From positions 496,001-560,000 of the forward strand of contig NZ_CP061304.1 of assembly GCF_018687735.1 (NCBI RefSeq): DNA of 64,000 nt, written 5' to 3'. This document shows, piece after piece, positions 9,989 through 21,131 of the stretch. The notes below the pieces were generated by a model. The model did not search any database. It was not told the DNA's origin and saw only the letters and a program-made list of their open reading frames with translations. Source of the stretch: Polynucleobacter sp. MG-5-Ahmo-C2 (GTDB taxonomy: Bacteria > Pseudomonadota > Gammaproteobacteria > Burkholderiales > Burkholderiaceae). Positions within the stretch are counted from its first letter, which is position 1, and the number at the start of each line of letters is the position of its first letter. Position numbers and translations under genes: made by a program.

Positions 9989-12394
9989 ATGTCCAACCAA
10001 CAGCAACAAAATAGCAGTATGGCAGATGCCTATGTTTTGCCTTTTGAGCAGCTTCGCATGACTGATGTTGAATCAGTCGGCGGTAAGAATGCATCACTCG
10101 GAGAAATGATTTCTCAACTGGCTTCCACGGGAGTTCGTGTACCAACGGGTTTTGCGACTACTGCCTTAGCTTTTCGTGATTTTCTGACGCACAATAATCT
10201 GACTGACCGTATTCAAAAGCGATTAGAGGGATTGAATATTGATGACGTGCGCGCATTGGCAGAAGCTGGTGCCGAGATTCGTCACTGGATTGAAACGGCG
10301 CCGTTTCAAGCAAAGCTTGATGAAGAGATTCGTAGAGCATTCGCTGTATTAGACGATTCTGGTAAAGGTTCTTTTGCTGTTCGTTCATCCGCCACTGCAG
10401 AAGACTTGCCGGATGCTTCTTTTGCTGGACAGCAAGAAACATTTTTGAATGTTGAGGGTATTGACGATGTTCTCAAGAAGATCCGTGAAGTATTCGCCTC
10501 CCTCTATAACGATCGTGCTATTTCCTACCGTGTTCACAAGGGCTTTGCCCATGCCGAAGTGGCTTTATCTGCGGGTATTCAGCGGATGGTGCGCTCTGAC
10601 CTAGGTGCTGCTGGCGTAATGTTTACTTTAGATACGGAATCAGGTTTTGAGGATGTCGTTTTCATCACCTCAAGCTACGGTTTAGGTGAGACAGTGGTGC
10701 AGGGTGCCGTTAACCCGGATGAGTTCTATGTTTTTAAAACAACCTTGGCTCAAGATAAAAAAGCCATTATTCGTCGCTCTTTAGGCTCTAAATTAATTCA
10801 GATGCAATTTGCGCCAAAAGGTTCTGCTGACAAGGTGCAAACAGTGGATGTCACGCCAGAAAAGCGCAATCGTTTTTCTTTAGAGGACTCTGATATTACT
10901 GAGTTGGCTAAGTACGCAGTGATCATTGAAAAGCACTACGGTCGTCCAATGGATATTGAATGGGGTAAGGATGGTCAAGATGGCCGTATCTACATCCTGC
11001 AGGCTCGTCCTGAGACAGTAAAGAGCCAAGCTGCCGGTCAAGTCGAGATGCGCTACAAGCTGAAGGGTAGCTCTAAGGTGCTGGCCAAAGGTCGTGCGAT
11101 TGGCCAAAAGATTGGTGCTGGCCCTGTCAGAATTATTCGTGACCCTAGCGAAATGGATCGCGTTCAGCCGGGCGACGTCTTGGTTGCTGATATGACTGAT
11201 CCTAACTGGGAGCCCGTGATGAAGCGTGCTTCTGCGATTGTCACTAACCGTGGTGGACGCACTTGCCACGCAGCCATTATTGCGCGTGAGTTAGGTGTGC
11301 CTGCGGTAGTGGGTTGCGGTGATGCTACTGAGCATTTACAAGATGGCATGATGGTAACGGTTTCATGTGCAGAGGGCGATGAAGGTCACATCTATGATGG
11401 CTTGATCGAGACAGAAGTAACTGAAGTATCTCGTGGTGTATTGCCAGAAATTCCAGTGAAGATCACTATGAACATCGGCAATCCCCAGTTAGCGTTTGAC
11501 TTCTGTCAGATTCCGAATGCTGGCGTCGGTTTAGCGCGTCTCGAGTTCATTATCAATAACTATATCGGCGTACATCCACGTGCAGTATTGGAGTATCCAA
11601 ACGTTTATCCTGATCTGAAGCGTGCAGTAGAGAGTGTGGCTCGTGGTTACGCTAGCCCACGTCAGTTCTATGAAGATAAATTGGTTGAGGGTGTAGCAAC
11701 GATTGCAGCTGCTTTTTATCCAAAACCAGTGATCGTGCGTTTATCTGACTTCAAGTCGAATGAGTACAAGAAGTTGATTGGCGGCTCACGCTATGAGCCC
11801 GATGAAGAAAACCCAATGTTGGGCTTCCGCGGGGCATCACGTTATGTATCTGAGGACTTTGGTGAAGCCTTTGCTCTTGAGTGCGCTGCGATGAAGCGTG
11901 TGCGCGAAGATATGGGTCTTGATAACGTAGAGATCATGGTGCCATTTGTGCGCACCATTAATCAAGCGAAGCGCGTGATCGATATGATGGAGAAGTTTGG
12001 TCTGAAGCGTGGTGTGAACGGCTTGCGTCTCATCATGATGTGCGAGATTCCATCCAATGCGATTCTGGCTGATCAATTCCTGGAGTATTTTGATGGCTTC
12101 TCCATCGGCTCTAACGATATGACTCAGCTAACCCTGGGCTTAGATCGTGACTCCGGTATGGAATTGTTGGCTATTGACTTTGATGAGCGCGATCCTGCGG
12201 TTGAGTTCATGATTGCACGTTCGATTGATGCCTGCCGCAAGCAGAACAAGTATGTTGGCATCTGCGGCCAAGGTCCATCAGATCACCCAGACTTTGCACG
12301 TTGGTTGGTAGAGAAGGGCATTACCTCGATCTCATTGAATCCAGACAGCGTAGTGGAAACTTGGGAAATGTTGGGTAAGAGCTTAAAAGCCTAA
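9989..12394 (+). CDS. ppsA: Phosphoenolpyruvate synthase
   Basis: PpsA converts pyruvate and ATP to PEP, AMP and phosphate for gluconeogenesis. The order is an N-terminal ATP-binding domain (about 20-350), a phosphohistidine domain with His427 in [11 protein letters not shown], and a C-terminal PEP-binding barrel. The open frame runs back to 9812, but that part is antisense to ppsR. ATG 9989, giving 801 residues, matches the family and follows an AGAG-type site. The leader contains a 5-bp GC hairpin at 9936-9952 and a TACAAT -10-like hexamer at 9913. A strong terminator follows. Confidence 0.96.
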   Translation: MSNQQQQNSSMADAYVLPFEQLRMTDVESVGGKNASLGEMISQLASTGVRVPTGFATTALAFRDFLTHNNLTDRIQKRLEGLNIDDVRALAEAGAEIRHWIETAPFQAKLDEEIRRAFAVLDDSGKGSFAVRSSATAEDLPDASFAGQQETFLNVEGIDDVLKKIREVFASLYNDRAISYRVHKGFAHAEVALSAGIQRMVRSDLGAAGVMFTLDTESGFEDVVFITSSYGLGETVVQGAVNPDEFYVFKTTLAQDKKAIIRRSLGSKLIQMQFAPKGSADKVQTVDVTPEKRNRFSLEDSDITELAKYAVIIEKHYGRPMDIEWGKDGQDGRIYILQARPETVKSQAAGQVEMRYKLKGSSKVLAKGRAIGQKIGAGPVRIIRDPSEMDRVQPGDVLVADMTDPNWEPVMKRASAIVTNRGGRTCHAAIIARELGVPAVVGCGDATEHLQDGMMVTVSCAEGDEGHIYDGLIETEVTEVSRGVLPEIPVKITMNIGNPQLAFDFCQIPNAGVGLARLEFIINNYIGVHPRAVLEYPNVYPDLKRAVESVARGYASPRQFYEDKLVEGVATIAAAFYPKPVIVRLSDFKSNEYKKLIGGSRYEPDEENPMLGFRGASRYVSEDFGEAFALECAAMKRVREDMGLDNVEIMVPFVRTINQAKRVIDMMEKFGLKRGVNGLRLIMMCEIPSNAILADQFLEYFDGFSIGSNDMTQLTLGLDRDSGMELLAIDFDERDPAVEFMIARSIDACRKQNKYVGICGQGPSDHPDFARWLVEKGITSISLNPDSVVETWEMLGKSLKA

Positions 12395-12412
12395 GTAAAC
12401 AAAGCGGTACAT

Positions 12413-12442
12413 AAAAAGCCTAGATTGACTCTAGGCTTTTTT
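12413..12442. terminator. Bidirectional intrinsic terminator between ppsA and anbu
   Basis: A 12-bp inverted repeat (left arm 12413-12424, right arm 12430-12441, loop of 5) has a core AGCCTAGA/TCTAGGCT flanked by A-run and T-run. It would stop ppsA transcription on the plus strand and anbu transcription on the minus strand. Confidence 0.9.
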
Positions 12443-12454
12443 GTATCTATCACT

Positions 12455-13345
12455 TTATTTTTTCTTGGCGACCACTTTTTTGCTTGCTAACTTCTTCACC
12501 GGCTTACTTGTCTTGCTGGCGGTTTTGAATTTAGCCATCTGTGCTCTTGAGGGGGGATGGTTGATTGGTACGGCCCCCATTTTTTTTGCTGGGACTGAGA
12601 TATCGCTAGATTTATGAGCCCCGCTCCAACTTGGCTCGGCAATCGAGTTAAAGGCCTCGCGTAGCTTTTCTCCCCATGATTGATGAATCATGGCGAAATA
12701 AGGATTTGCATCATCTAAGGTCACTAACTTGCTAGCCTTGAGAGAGTTCTTTTCATAAACCAGCATGTCTAATGGCAGCCCAACTGAAATATTACTTTTT
12801 AAGGTCGAGTCCATTGAGATCAAGGCACACTTGGTGGCTAGATTGAGGGGTGTCGTGAAATTGAGCACTCGATCCAAAATCGGTTTGCCATATTTAGATT
12901 CTCCAATCTGGAAGTAGCAAGTCTCGGGGGTGGCTTCAATAAAGTTTCCGGCCGAGTAAATGTTGAAGAGGCGCGGGCTCTCACCCTTCACCTGTCCACC
13001 AAAAATCATATTGCAATTAAACTCAAGACCAGCTTTTTCAAGCGCCAAATGATCACGCTCATAAACTTGTTTGATGGCATCACCCACAACAACTGCGGCT
13101 TCATATGAGTTGTTGGCCGTCCAAAGATTCTTGCCCTTAAAAAGTTGCCCTTGAAGCAGGATCTCTTTAACAGACTGAGTAATGGCAAGATTGCCAGAGC
13201 TCATGACTGCAAAAAAACGGTCATGATCTTTTTGGAAAATACTCATTTTTCTGAAGGTGCCGATTTGATCTACGCCGGCATTTGTGCGGGTATCTGAGAG
13301 AAAAACCAGGCCGTCTTTGAGACAAAGTCCAACACAGTACGTCAT
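12455..13345 (-). CDS. Anbu-type proteasome-like peptidase
   Basis: This is a proteasome beta-type (Ntn-hydrolase) protein of the bacterial Anbu family. The sequence begins MTYCVGLCLKDGLVFLSDTR, so removal of Met1 would expose Thr2 as the N-terminal nucleophile. Residues 1 to about 235 cover the beta-subunit fold. The last 60 or so residues are an extra basic tail rich in Lys, Ala, Ser and Pro, with clusters such as KKLASKKVVAKKK at the very end. Anbu proteins I know of are nearer 240-250 residues. It is the last gene of a four-gene minus-strand cluster with transglutaminase-like, alpha-E and ATP-grasp proteins, the typical Anbu neighbourhood. Its physiological substrate is unknown. Confidence 0.9.
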   Translation of the reverse strand: MTYCVGLCLKDGLVFLSDTRTNAGVDQIGTFRKMSIFQKDHDRFFAVMSSGNLAITQSVKEILLQGQLFKGKNLWTANNSYEAAVVVGDAIKQVYERDHLALEKAGLEFNCNMIFGGQVKGESPRLFNIYSAGNFIEATPETCYFQIGESKYGKPILDRVLNFTTPLNLATKCALISMDSTLKSNISVGLPLDMLVYEKNSLKASKLVTLDDANPYFAMIHQSWGEKLREAFNSIAEPSWSGAHKSSDISVPAKKMGAVPINHPPSRAQMAKFKTASKTSKPVKKLASKKVVAKKK

Positions 13346-13403
13346 ACCCTAACCCCTATTCATCGTTTCCTGGAATTATCTCTTAATTATCCAGAATGGG
13401 CTG

Positions 13404-14201
13404 CTAGGGCAGTTGTTGGATGGAAATGCTTGCACTTAGCTCCTCGCCACCACCCCCTGAGCGCACCCCTTTAACAGGTGCCGCAGAGTAGTAGTCACGA
13501 CCAATAGCTAAACGAATATGACGCGCATCAATGAGGCAGGCATGTGTAATGTCAACGCTGGTCCAGACCCCCTTGTCGATGTCACTACAAAAGTCTATCC
13601 AAGCATGGCTTGCAAGATTTGGGGATTCTTCGGCAAAGAAATAACCGCTCACATAGCGGGCCGGGATATTGGATGCACGACATAGCCCGAGCATGATATG
13701 GGCGTGATCTTGGCATACGCCAGATTTCATGGCAAATGATTGGGCTGCAGTGGTGGCAAAGTTAGTTTGTCCTGGTGAGTATGCAATCAAGCCTTGAATT
13801 GCTTCAGTTAATTTCAGTACTTGATCAACTGAATTTTTCTTTGGAAGGCTATATGCAAAATACTCCAGCATTTCTTCGTTGGGTTCGGTTAGATGAGTTT
13901 GCTGAAGTAGGTAATAGGGTGAAACGGATTTTGCATCATCCTTAAACTCAAAAGCATCTTGTGTATACACCTCGCCCTCTGCCTCAATCATCATAGAGGT
14001 GTATGGGCTCTCTTGAACAAAAACGTTGCAAACGTTACCGAAGGTATCGATTGAACTCGTTGCTTTAATAGGAGTGCTAACCTTCCATTTATGAATTTCT
14101 TGGCCTATAAGGGAGGGCGGCGTGAGGCGCAACTCCTGGATGGAGTAACGCACGGGAGTTTCATAGCGGTATTCGGTACGATGACGAATTTTTAAGCGCA
14201 T
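13404..14201 (-). CDS. Transglutaminase-like cysteine peptidase (Anbu cluster)
   Basis: This is a 265-residue bacterial transglutaminase-like protein. The N-terminal domain (about 1-80, beginning with the RLKIRHRTEYRYE signature) precedes the papain-like core. The triad is visible as Cys163 (GVCQDHAH), His199 (LASHAWIDF) and Asp217 (TSVDITH). The family is thought to cleave or form amide bonds. The gene lies 15 bp downstream of the alpha-E gene and 58 bp upstream of anbu, so co-transcription is likely. No signal peptide is seen, so the protein is probably cytoplasmic. Confidence 0.9.
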   Translation of the reverse strand: MRLKIRHRTEYRYETPVRYSIQELRLTPPSLIGQEIHKWKVSTPIKATSSIDTFGNVCNVFVQESPYTSMMIEAEGEVYTQDAFEFKDDAKSVSPYYLLQQTHLTEPNEEMLEYFAYSLPKKNSVDQVLKLTEAIQGLIAYSPGQTNFATTAAQSFAMKSGVCQDHAHIMLGLCRASNIPARYVSGYFFAEESPNLASHAWIDFCSDIDKGVWTSVDITHACLIDARHIRLAIGRDYYSAAPVKGVRSGGGGEELSASISIQQLP

Positions 14202-14216
14202 ATTGTTTACTAACTC

Positions 14217-15191
14217 TTAGTTAGTGGCTAAAGGTATGAGATAAGCGTTACTAAACTCATCGGCGATATGATTGATGCGCTCCAGGAAGACTTCGATAAA
14301 CTCTTCCAGACCTTGCTGAAAAACTTCATCAATATCGGAGTAATCCAAGCTGGCCTTGAGTTTACCGAGTAAACGCTCAATTTCTTTCGATTGTTGATTC
14401 TTGACTTCAGAGATCAAAGGAATGAGCTCATTCACGCAGCAGATCAATGAGCGCGGCATTTGTTTATTAAAGATCAGCAGTTGAGCAACCTGCTTTGGTG
14501 TGACTTGATCAGAATAGATTTGACGATAAATTTCAAAAGCAGAAACTGAGCGCAGCAGTGCAGCCCAGTGATAAAAGTCAAAGAACTTGCCATCGGCGCC
14601 TTCATCAGAACCTTTGTGTCTGAAGCTTTTCAGTGCTGCTTGATCTTCATACTTAGTTTCAAGAATACGAGCGGTGTTATCTGCTCGCTCTAAAAGAGTT
14701 CCAACGTTGATAAAGTAGAAAGCTTCATTCTTTAACATCGTGCCGTGCAATACCCCCCTAAAGAGATGGCAACGGTGTTTCACCCACTCGAGTAGTCTGC
14801 TGGGATCAGCTTGATGTCTTGCCTCTAGAATGCGTTGCAACTCTAACCAAGTGGTATTTTGGGTTTCCCACACCTCGGAAGTGATCTTCCCGCGAATCAC
14901 ACGGGCATTTTCACGCGCAGCGTATAAGCAAGAAACGATACTCGATGGGTTGCTAGTCTCATAGATCATGAAATCCAAGACATTTTCACGATTCACTTCA
15001 TCATATTGGCTCAAAAAGGCATCTTCAAGCTTTGAAATAGTAAGCAACTTCTTCCAGCTTTGCTCAAGAAACTCTTTGGGCTGCGGGAGTAGAGAGGTTT
15101 GATGATTGACGTCGAGCATGCGGGCAGTGTTCTCTGCGCGTTCGGTGTAGCGGGCCATCCAATAGAGACAATCAGCGGTACGACTTAACAT
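14217..15191 (-). CDS. Alpha-E domain protein (DUF403; Anbu cluster)
   Basis: This 324-residue, mainly helical protein begins MLSRTADCLYWMARYTERAE, the family hallmark. The alpha-E domain is regularly encoded next to permuted ATP-grasp and transglutaminase-like genes and has been proposed to take part in peptide-bond chemistry with them; no enzymatic activity is established to my knowledge. It lies 12 bp after the ATP-grasp gene. No membrane segment or signal peptide is evident. Confidence 0.9.
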   Translation of the reverse strand: MLSRTADCLYWMARYTERAENTARMLDVNHQTSLLPQPKEFLEQSWKKLLTISKLEDAFLSQYDEVNRENVLDFMIYETSNPSSIVSCLYAARENARVIRGKITSEVWETQNTTWLELQRILEARHQADPSRLLEWVKHRCHLFRGVLHGTMLKNEAFYFINVGTLLERADNTARILETKYEDQAALKSFRHKGSDEGADGKFFDFYHWAALLRSVSAFEIYRQIYSDQVTPKQVAQLLIFNKQMPRSLICCVNELIPLISEVKNQQSKEIERLLGKLKASLDYSDIDEVFQQGLEEFIEVFLERINHIADEFSNAYLIPLATN

Positions 15192-15203
15192 TTTTTATCC
15201 CTT

Positions 15204-16616
15204 TTACTCTTCTAAGACCCAGGTGTCTTTAGTTCCACCGCCTTGGGAGGAGTTCACTACTAAAGAGCCCTCTTTGAGGGCCACCCTGGTTAGGCCGCCT
15301 GGCACCATCTTGATGGTTTTGCCGGAGAGCACAAAAGGTCGTAAATCAATATGTCTTGGAGCAACACCTGACTCAACAAATGTTGGGCAGGTTGATAGTG
15401 CCAAGGTTGGTTGGGCAATATATTTATCGGGATTAGCAATGAGATGTTTTCTGAATTCTTCGATTTCAGCTTTGGTGGAGGCTGGTCCAACCAGCATGCC
15501 GTAACCACCTGCACCATGAGTCAGCTTAACAACCAACTTATCTAAATTCGCTAAGGTATAGGCCAAATCATCAGTCTTGCGACATTGGAATGTGGGCACG
15601 TTATTAAGAATCGGCTTTTCACCAAGGTAAAACTCAATCATTTCTGGAACGTAGGGATAGATAGATTTGTCATCAGCAATGCCAGTGCCAATCGCATTGG
15701 CTAAGGTCACGTTACCAGCGCGATGCGCCGATAGGAGTCCCGCAACACCCAAGGTGGAGTCAGAGCGAAATGCTAATGGATCCAAGAAGTCATCATCTAC
15801 GCGGCGATAAATCACATCTACCCGCTCAGGCCCTTGAGTCGTTCGCATGAAGACTTGCTCGTTTTTCACAAACAAATCTTTACCTTCTACGAGCTCAACA
15901 CCCATCTGTTGGGCAAGATAGCTGTGTTCAAAGTATGCTGAGTTGTACATGCCCGGCGTCAACACCACTACGTTTGGCTTCTTGACATCGTCGGGCTTAA
16001 CAGACTTCAGACATTCCAATAAAAGATCTGGGTAGTGCTCAACAGGCGCAATGCGATATTTTTGGAAGAGATCGGGAAAGAGGCGCATCATCATCTTGCG
16101 ATCTTCAACCATGTAAGAGACGCCAGATGGAACACGCAAGTTGTCCTCCAGCACATAGAACTCACCTTCACCTGCACGCACAATATCAATACCAGCAATT
16201 TGTGCGTAAATATCGCGTGGCACACTCACATTCCGCATTTCTGGGCGATATTGTGCGTTGTTATAAATTTGCTCTGCAGGAACGATGCCTGCTTTGATAA
16301 TTTCTTCGTCGTGATACACGTCGTAAATAAAGCGATTCAATGCTTTAACCCGTTGACGCAACCCTGCCTCAAGCTGCTCCCATTCTTTAGCAGTAAAGAT
16401 GCGGGGTACTTGATCAAATGGAATCGTTCTCTCTGATCCGAGGTCATCTCCATATACGGCGAAAGTGATGCCTACTCGTCTAAAGATGAGGTCGGCTTCG
16501 GCGCGCTTCAGACCCATGAGGGTGTCGCTCTGCTGCTTTAACCAATGATGAAAAATTTGGTAGTGGGGGCGTGCTTTGCCAGCGTCGTCGAGCATTTCAT
16601 CAAAAGGCAGTTTCAT
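15204..16616 (-). CDS. Circularly permuted ATP-grasp protein (Anbu cluster)
   Basis: This belongs to the type 2 circularly permuted ATP-grasp family (COG2308), predicted to form amide bonds at ATP cost. Supporting motifs are MFLPDLFQKYRIAPVEHY-like central sequence, YRRVDDDFLDP, KLTHGAGGYGMLVGP (nucleotide-binding loop) and the C-terminal DLRPFVLSG and SSQGGGTKDTWV. The open frame extends to an ATG at 16688. I prefer ATG 16616 (470 residues, MKLPFDEMLDD) because family members begin near there. It is the first gene of the Anbu cluster, so the promoter should lie in 16617-16747, which also holds an inverted repeat. Confidence 0.9.
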   Translation of the reverse strand: MKLPFDEMLDDAGKARPHYQIFHHWLKQQSDTLMGLKRAEADLIFRRVGITFAVYGDDLGSERTIPFDQVPRIFTAKEWEQLEAGLRQRVKALNRFIYDVYHDEEIIKAGIVPAEQIYNNAQYRPEMRNVSVPRDIYAQIAGIDIVRAGEGEFYVLEDNLRVPSGVSYMVEDRKMMMRLFPDLFQKYRIAPVEHYPDLLLECLKSVKPDDVKKPNVVVLTPGMYNSAYFEHSYLAQQMGVELVEGKDLFVKNEQVFMRTTQGPERVDVIYRRVDDDFLDPLAFRSDSTLGVAGLLSAHRAGNVTLANAIGTGIADDKSIYPYVPEMIEFYLGEKPILNNVPTFQCRKTDDLAYTLANLDKLVVKLTHGAGGYGMLVGPASTKAEIEEFRKHLIANPDKYIAQPTLALSTCPTFVESGVAPRHIDLRPFVLSGKTIKMVPGGLTRVALKEGSLVVNSSQGGGTKDTWVLEE

Positions 16617-16679
16617 AGTTATAAAACTAATGCCTTTAAGAAAGCTGGTTATGGTGATTTGAAGCAGCTTGGTGCTGTA

Positions 16680-16698
16680 TTGCACCATATAAGTGCAA
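16680..16698. repeat. Inverted repeat upstream of the Anbu cluster
   Basis: TTGCAC at 16680-16685 and GTGCAA at 16693-16698 form a perfect 6-bp inverted repeat around an AT-rich 7-base centre. It lies in the 131-bp gap between smpB and the first gene of the Anbu cluster. It could be an operator or overlap a promoter (TTATAT-like element in the centre); this is a pattern only. Confidence 0.35.
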
Positions 16699-16747
16699 AG
16701 AGCTGAGTTCTGACCTATTGGGGCAGTTTAGCTCAGTTTTTGGGCTA

Positions 16748-17200
16748 CTAAGCGTTTAAGTCACCCCTAGCAATCCGTCCTTTTTGTACCTCCCACTCAC
16801 GCTCTTTGGTGGCGGCACGTTTGTCATGTTGCTTTTTACCCCTGGCAAGCCCAATTTCGCATTTCACATTTCCTTTGGAGAAATGGAGATTGAGTGGAAC
16901 CAAGGTATAGCCTTTTTGCTCTACCTTACCAATCAATTTGCGTATCTCAATGGCATTGAGTAGAAGTTTTCTGGTACGGGTGCTGTTGGGAACAATATGC
17001 GTCGAAGCTGAAAGCAAAGGGGTGATATGACAGCCGATCAGAAACAGCTCCGCTTGGCGAATGACGACATACGCTTCTTTGACGTGCACGCGACCTGCGC
17101 GGATGGCTTTGACCTCCCAGCCCTCCAGAACAAGCCCTGCTTCAAAGCGTTCCTCAATAAAATAATCAAAGAAGGCTTTTTTGTTATCGACGATACTCAT
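16748..17200 (-). CDS. smpB: SsrA-binding protein SmpB
   Basis: SmpB binds tmRNA and is required for trans-translation, which rescues stalled ribosomes. The 150-residue protein has the core barrel signature ([16 protein letters not shown] near residue 20) and a basic C-terminal tail ([15 protein letters not shown]) that enters the decoding centre. Length is normal. It is divergent from ratA with only 25 bp between start codons. The tmRNA gene itself is not in this window. Confidence 0.97.
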   Translation of the reverse strand: MSIVDNKKAFFDYFIEERFEAGLVLEGWEVKAIRAGRVHVKEAYVVIRQAELFLIGCHITPLLSASTHIVPNSTRTRKLLLNAIEIRKLIGKVEQKGYTLVPLNLHFSKGNVKCEIGLARGKKQHDKRAATKEREWEVQKGRIARGDLNA

Positions 17201-17225
17201 AGTTATTTAGCTTCCAAGATCGATT

Positions 17226-17657
17226 ATGGCAGACGTCTACAAGACCGTTTTAATTGGCCAATCAGCCGACCGAATGTATGGCTTGGTAACTGACGTAGCG
17301 CGTTATCCCGAGTTTTTGCCTTGGTGCGGCGGAGTTGAAATTTTTGAGCAGAATGAGACAGTTCTGGATGCCAAAATCAATATCCATTTCAAGGGTATTA
17401 ATCAGTTCTTTCATACGCGCAATATCAATCACCGCCCAGAAACGATTGATATGGTCTTTGTGGATGGCCCCTTTAAGCATTTTTCAGGGCAGTGGAATTT
17501 TATTCCCTTACGTGAGGATGCTTGCAAGGTCGAATTTAAGCTCCATTGGGAATTTAAGAGTGCCATTCTAGATAAGATCATCGGCCCTGTTTTTAGTCAT
17601 ATAGCCGGTACTTTTGTGGATTGCTTTGTGAAAAGGGCGGAGGAGCTTGATGTCTAG
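17226..17657 (+). CDS. ratA: RatA/COQ10-type START-domain protein
   Basis: This 143-residue polyketide-cyclase/START-fold protein belongs to the family that includes E. coli RatA and mitochondrial Coq10. Proposed roles are ubiquinone or lipid binding, and for E. coli RatA inhibition of 70S ribosome assembly. The signature TDVARYPEFLPWCGGVEI is at about residues 22-39. It overlaps the following RnfH-type gene by 8 bp and is divergent from smpB, as in many Proteobacteria. Family assignment is clear; function is inferred. Confidence 0.9.
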   Translation: MADVYKTVLIGQSADRMYGLVTDVARYPEFLPWCGGVEIFEQNETVLDAKINIHFKGINQFFHTRNINHRPETIDMVFVDGPFKHFSGQWNFIPLREDACKVEFKLHWEFKSAILDKIIGPVFSHIAGTFVDCFVKRAEELDV

Positions 17658-18000
17658 TCCTAGCCTAAATCTATTGCTATGCGATGCCAGAGAGGGTGAA
17701 CCTGTTTTAAGTATGTTTACCTTAGAGTTAAAAGAAGGTGAGCTTGCGACCGTGGGTTTGGTTTTGGTGAGGGCTGGAATTGCCACCGGTCAAGATGATC
17801 CGCTCATAGCCCAAAAAGGCTGTTTTGGAGTCTTTGGGAAGCGCAAAGACTGGGATAGCCCTATTTACCCAGGGGATCGTTTAGAGCTCTATTCCCCCCT
17901 CTTAATTGATCCTAAGAGCATTCGGCGTAAGAAGGCCAATCAGAATCAGGATGCCAAATTTCAGGCTGCCGCAGCTAAAAGAAAGGCTAGGAGGCTATAA
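17650..18000 (+). CDS. RnfH/RatB family protein
   Basis: This small (116 residue) ubiquitin-like-fold protein of the RnfH (UPF0125) family is usually paired with ratA. The family signature is IYPGDRLELYSPLLIDPKSIRRKK in positions about 75-98. The C-terminus is a basic tail. I start it at ATG 17650, preceded by a GGAGGAG ribosome site at about 17640; the TTG one codon earlier is less likely. No biochemical function is firmly established. Confidence 0.88.
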   Translation: MSSPSLNLLLCDAREGEPVLSMFTLELKEGELATVGLVLVRAGIATGQDDPLIAQKGCFGVFGKRKDWDSPIYPGDRLELYSPLLIDPKSIRRKKANQNQDAKFQAAAAKRKARRL

Positions 18001-18017
18001 TCTGTTTTTGCGACTAG

Positions 18018-19490
<1,473 letters not shown>

Positions 19491-19503
19491 GGCTGTTTCT
19501 TTC

Positions 19504-21111
19504 GTGCACGACAAAATTCTGATTCTCGACTTTGGTTCACAAGTTACTCAATTAATTGCTAGGCGTGTGCGTGATGCACGGGTGTATTCAGAGATTCACC
19601 CTTTTGATTGCGATCCAGAATTTATTCGCAAATTTATTCAAGAGCAGGGCGGCAAGGGAATTATTCTCTCTGGTGGTCCAAGCTCTGTTACTGAAGATGG
19701 TAGTCCTCGTGCACCTCAAATTGTTTTTGAATTGGGCGTCCCAGTTCTTGGTATTTGCTATGGCATGCAAACTATGGCAACCCAGTTGGGTGGTGCGGTA
19801 GCTTCTGCAGAGTCATTGGGTAAAGCGCGAGAGTTTGGCTATTCAGAAGTGCGCGCTCATGGCCATACCAACTTACTCAAAGGCATTCAGGATTTTTCTA
19901 CTAATGAAGGCCACGGCATTTTGAAGGTATGGATGAGTCATGGCGATTCTGTAACGACCTTGCCCCCGTCATTTAAGTTAATGGCCTCTACCGGATCTTG
20001 CCCGATTGCTGGTATGGCTGATGAAGAGCGTCGTTTTTACGCTTTCCAATTTCATCCAGAAGTGACTCATACCATCCAGGGCACCGCAATCATTGAGCGC
20101 TTTGTACATGAGATTTGCCAATGTAAGCCAGATTGGGTGATGGGCGATTACATCAGTGAGGCAGTTGAAAATATCCGTAAGCAAGTTGGGGATGAAGAGG
20201 TCATTCTTGGCTTATCTGGCGGGGTTGACTCTAGTGTTGCCGCAGCCTTGATTCATCGTGCGATTGGCGATCAACTCACTTGCGTGTTTGTTGACCATGG
20301 TCTGCTTCGCCTGAATGAAGGCGATATGGTCATGGAAATGTTTGCGCGTAATCTAGGTGTTAAGGTTATTCGTGTTGATGCTAAAGAGAAGTTCATGGGT
20401 GAGCTGGCTGGTGTTGCTGATCCAGAGGCAAAGCGCAAGATCATCGGCAAAGAATTCGTAGAAATTTTCCAAACTGAGTCTGGCAAGATTCAAAATGCTA
20501 AGTGGCTTGCACAAGGAACCATCTATCCGGATGTGATTGAGTCTGCTGGTAAGGGAAAAAAGGGCGCGCATACGATTAAGAGTCATCACAACGTTGGTGG
20601 CTTACCAGAGGATATGCACCTGAAGTTGCTTGAGCCCTTGCGTGAGTTGTTCAAAGACGAAGTGCGTGAGCTTGGCGTGGCATTAGGTTTGCCACGAGAG
20701 ATGGTCTATCGCCATCCATTCCCAGGCCCAGGTCTAGGTGTGCGCATTCTGGGAGAGGTAAAAGCAGAGTTTGCAGAACTCTTGCAACGCGCCGATGCTA
20801 TTTTTATTGAAGAATTGCGCAATACTATTGATGAGCCAAGTCAAAAATCATGGTATGACTTAACCAGTCAGGCCTTCGCAGTCTTTTTGCCTGTCAAATC
20901 CGTTGGTGTGATGGGTGATGGCAGAACCTATGAGTATGTTGTTGCCTTAAGAGCGGTGCAAACACAAGATTTTATGACTGCACATTGGGCACATTTGCCT
21001 CATGAGTTATTGGGCAAAGTCTCAAACCGAATTATTAATGAAGTACGCGGTATTAATCGCGTGGTTTATGACATCAGTGGAAAACCACCGGCTACGATTG
21101 AGTGGGAATAA
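19504..21111 (+). CDS. guaA: GMP synthase (glutamine-hydrolysing)
   Basis: GuaA aminates XMP to GMP using glutamine and ATP. The order is a class I glutamine amidotransferase domain with Cys85 in GICYGMQ and His in [10 protein letters not shown], then an ATP pyrophosphatase domain with P-loop [11 protein letters not shown], and a C-terminal dimerisation domain ending in PPATIEWE. The open frame reaches a TTG at 19483 that overlaps guaB. I prefer GTG 19504 (535 residues) because the family begins with [12 protein letters not shown]. Confidence 0.97.
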   Translation: MHDKILILDFGSQVTQLIARRVRDARVYSEIHPFDCDPEFIRKFIQEQGGKGIILSGGPSSVTEDGSPRAPQIVFELGVPVLGICYGMQTMATQLGGAVASAESLGKAREFGYSEVRAHGHTNLLKGIQDFSTNEGHGILKVWMSHGDSVTTLPPSFKLMASTGSCPIAGMADEERRFYAFQFHPEVTHTIQGTAIIERFVHEICQCKPDWVMGDYISEAVENIRKQVGDEEVILGLSGGVDSSVAAALIHRAIGDQLTCVFVDHGLLRLNEGDMVMEMFARNLGVKVIRVDAKEKFMGELAGVADPEAKRKIIGKEFVEIFQTESGKIQNAKWLAQGTIYPDVIESAGKGKKGAHTIKSHHNVGGLPEDMHLKLLEPLRELFKDEVRELGVALGLPREMVYRHPFPGPGLGVRILGEVKAEFAELLQRADAIFIEELRNTIDEPSQKSWYDLTSQAFAVFLPVKSVGVMGDGRTYEYVVALRAVQTQDFMTAHWAHLPHELLGKVSNRIINEVRGINRVVYDISGKPPATIEWE

Positions 21112-21131
21112 CATTTTGGTTTGCATATTAG

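Noticed and set aside
16035..16436. 133-codon open frame on the plus strand
   Set aside because: Antisense to the ATP-grasp gene; composition reflects the other strand's codons.
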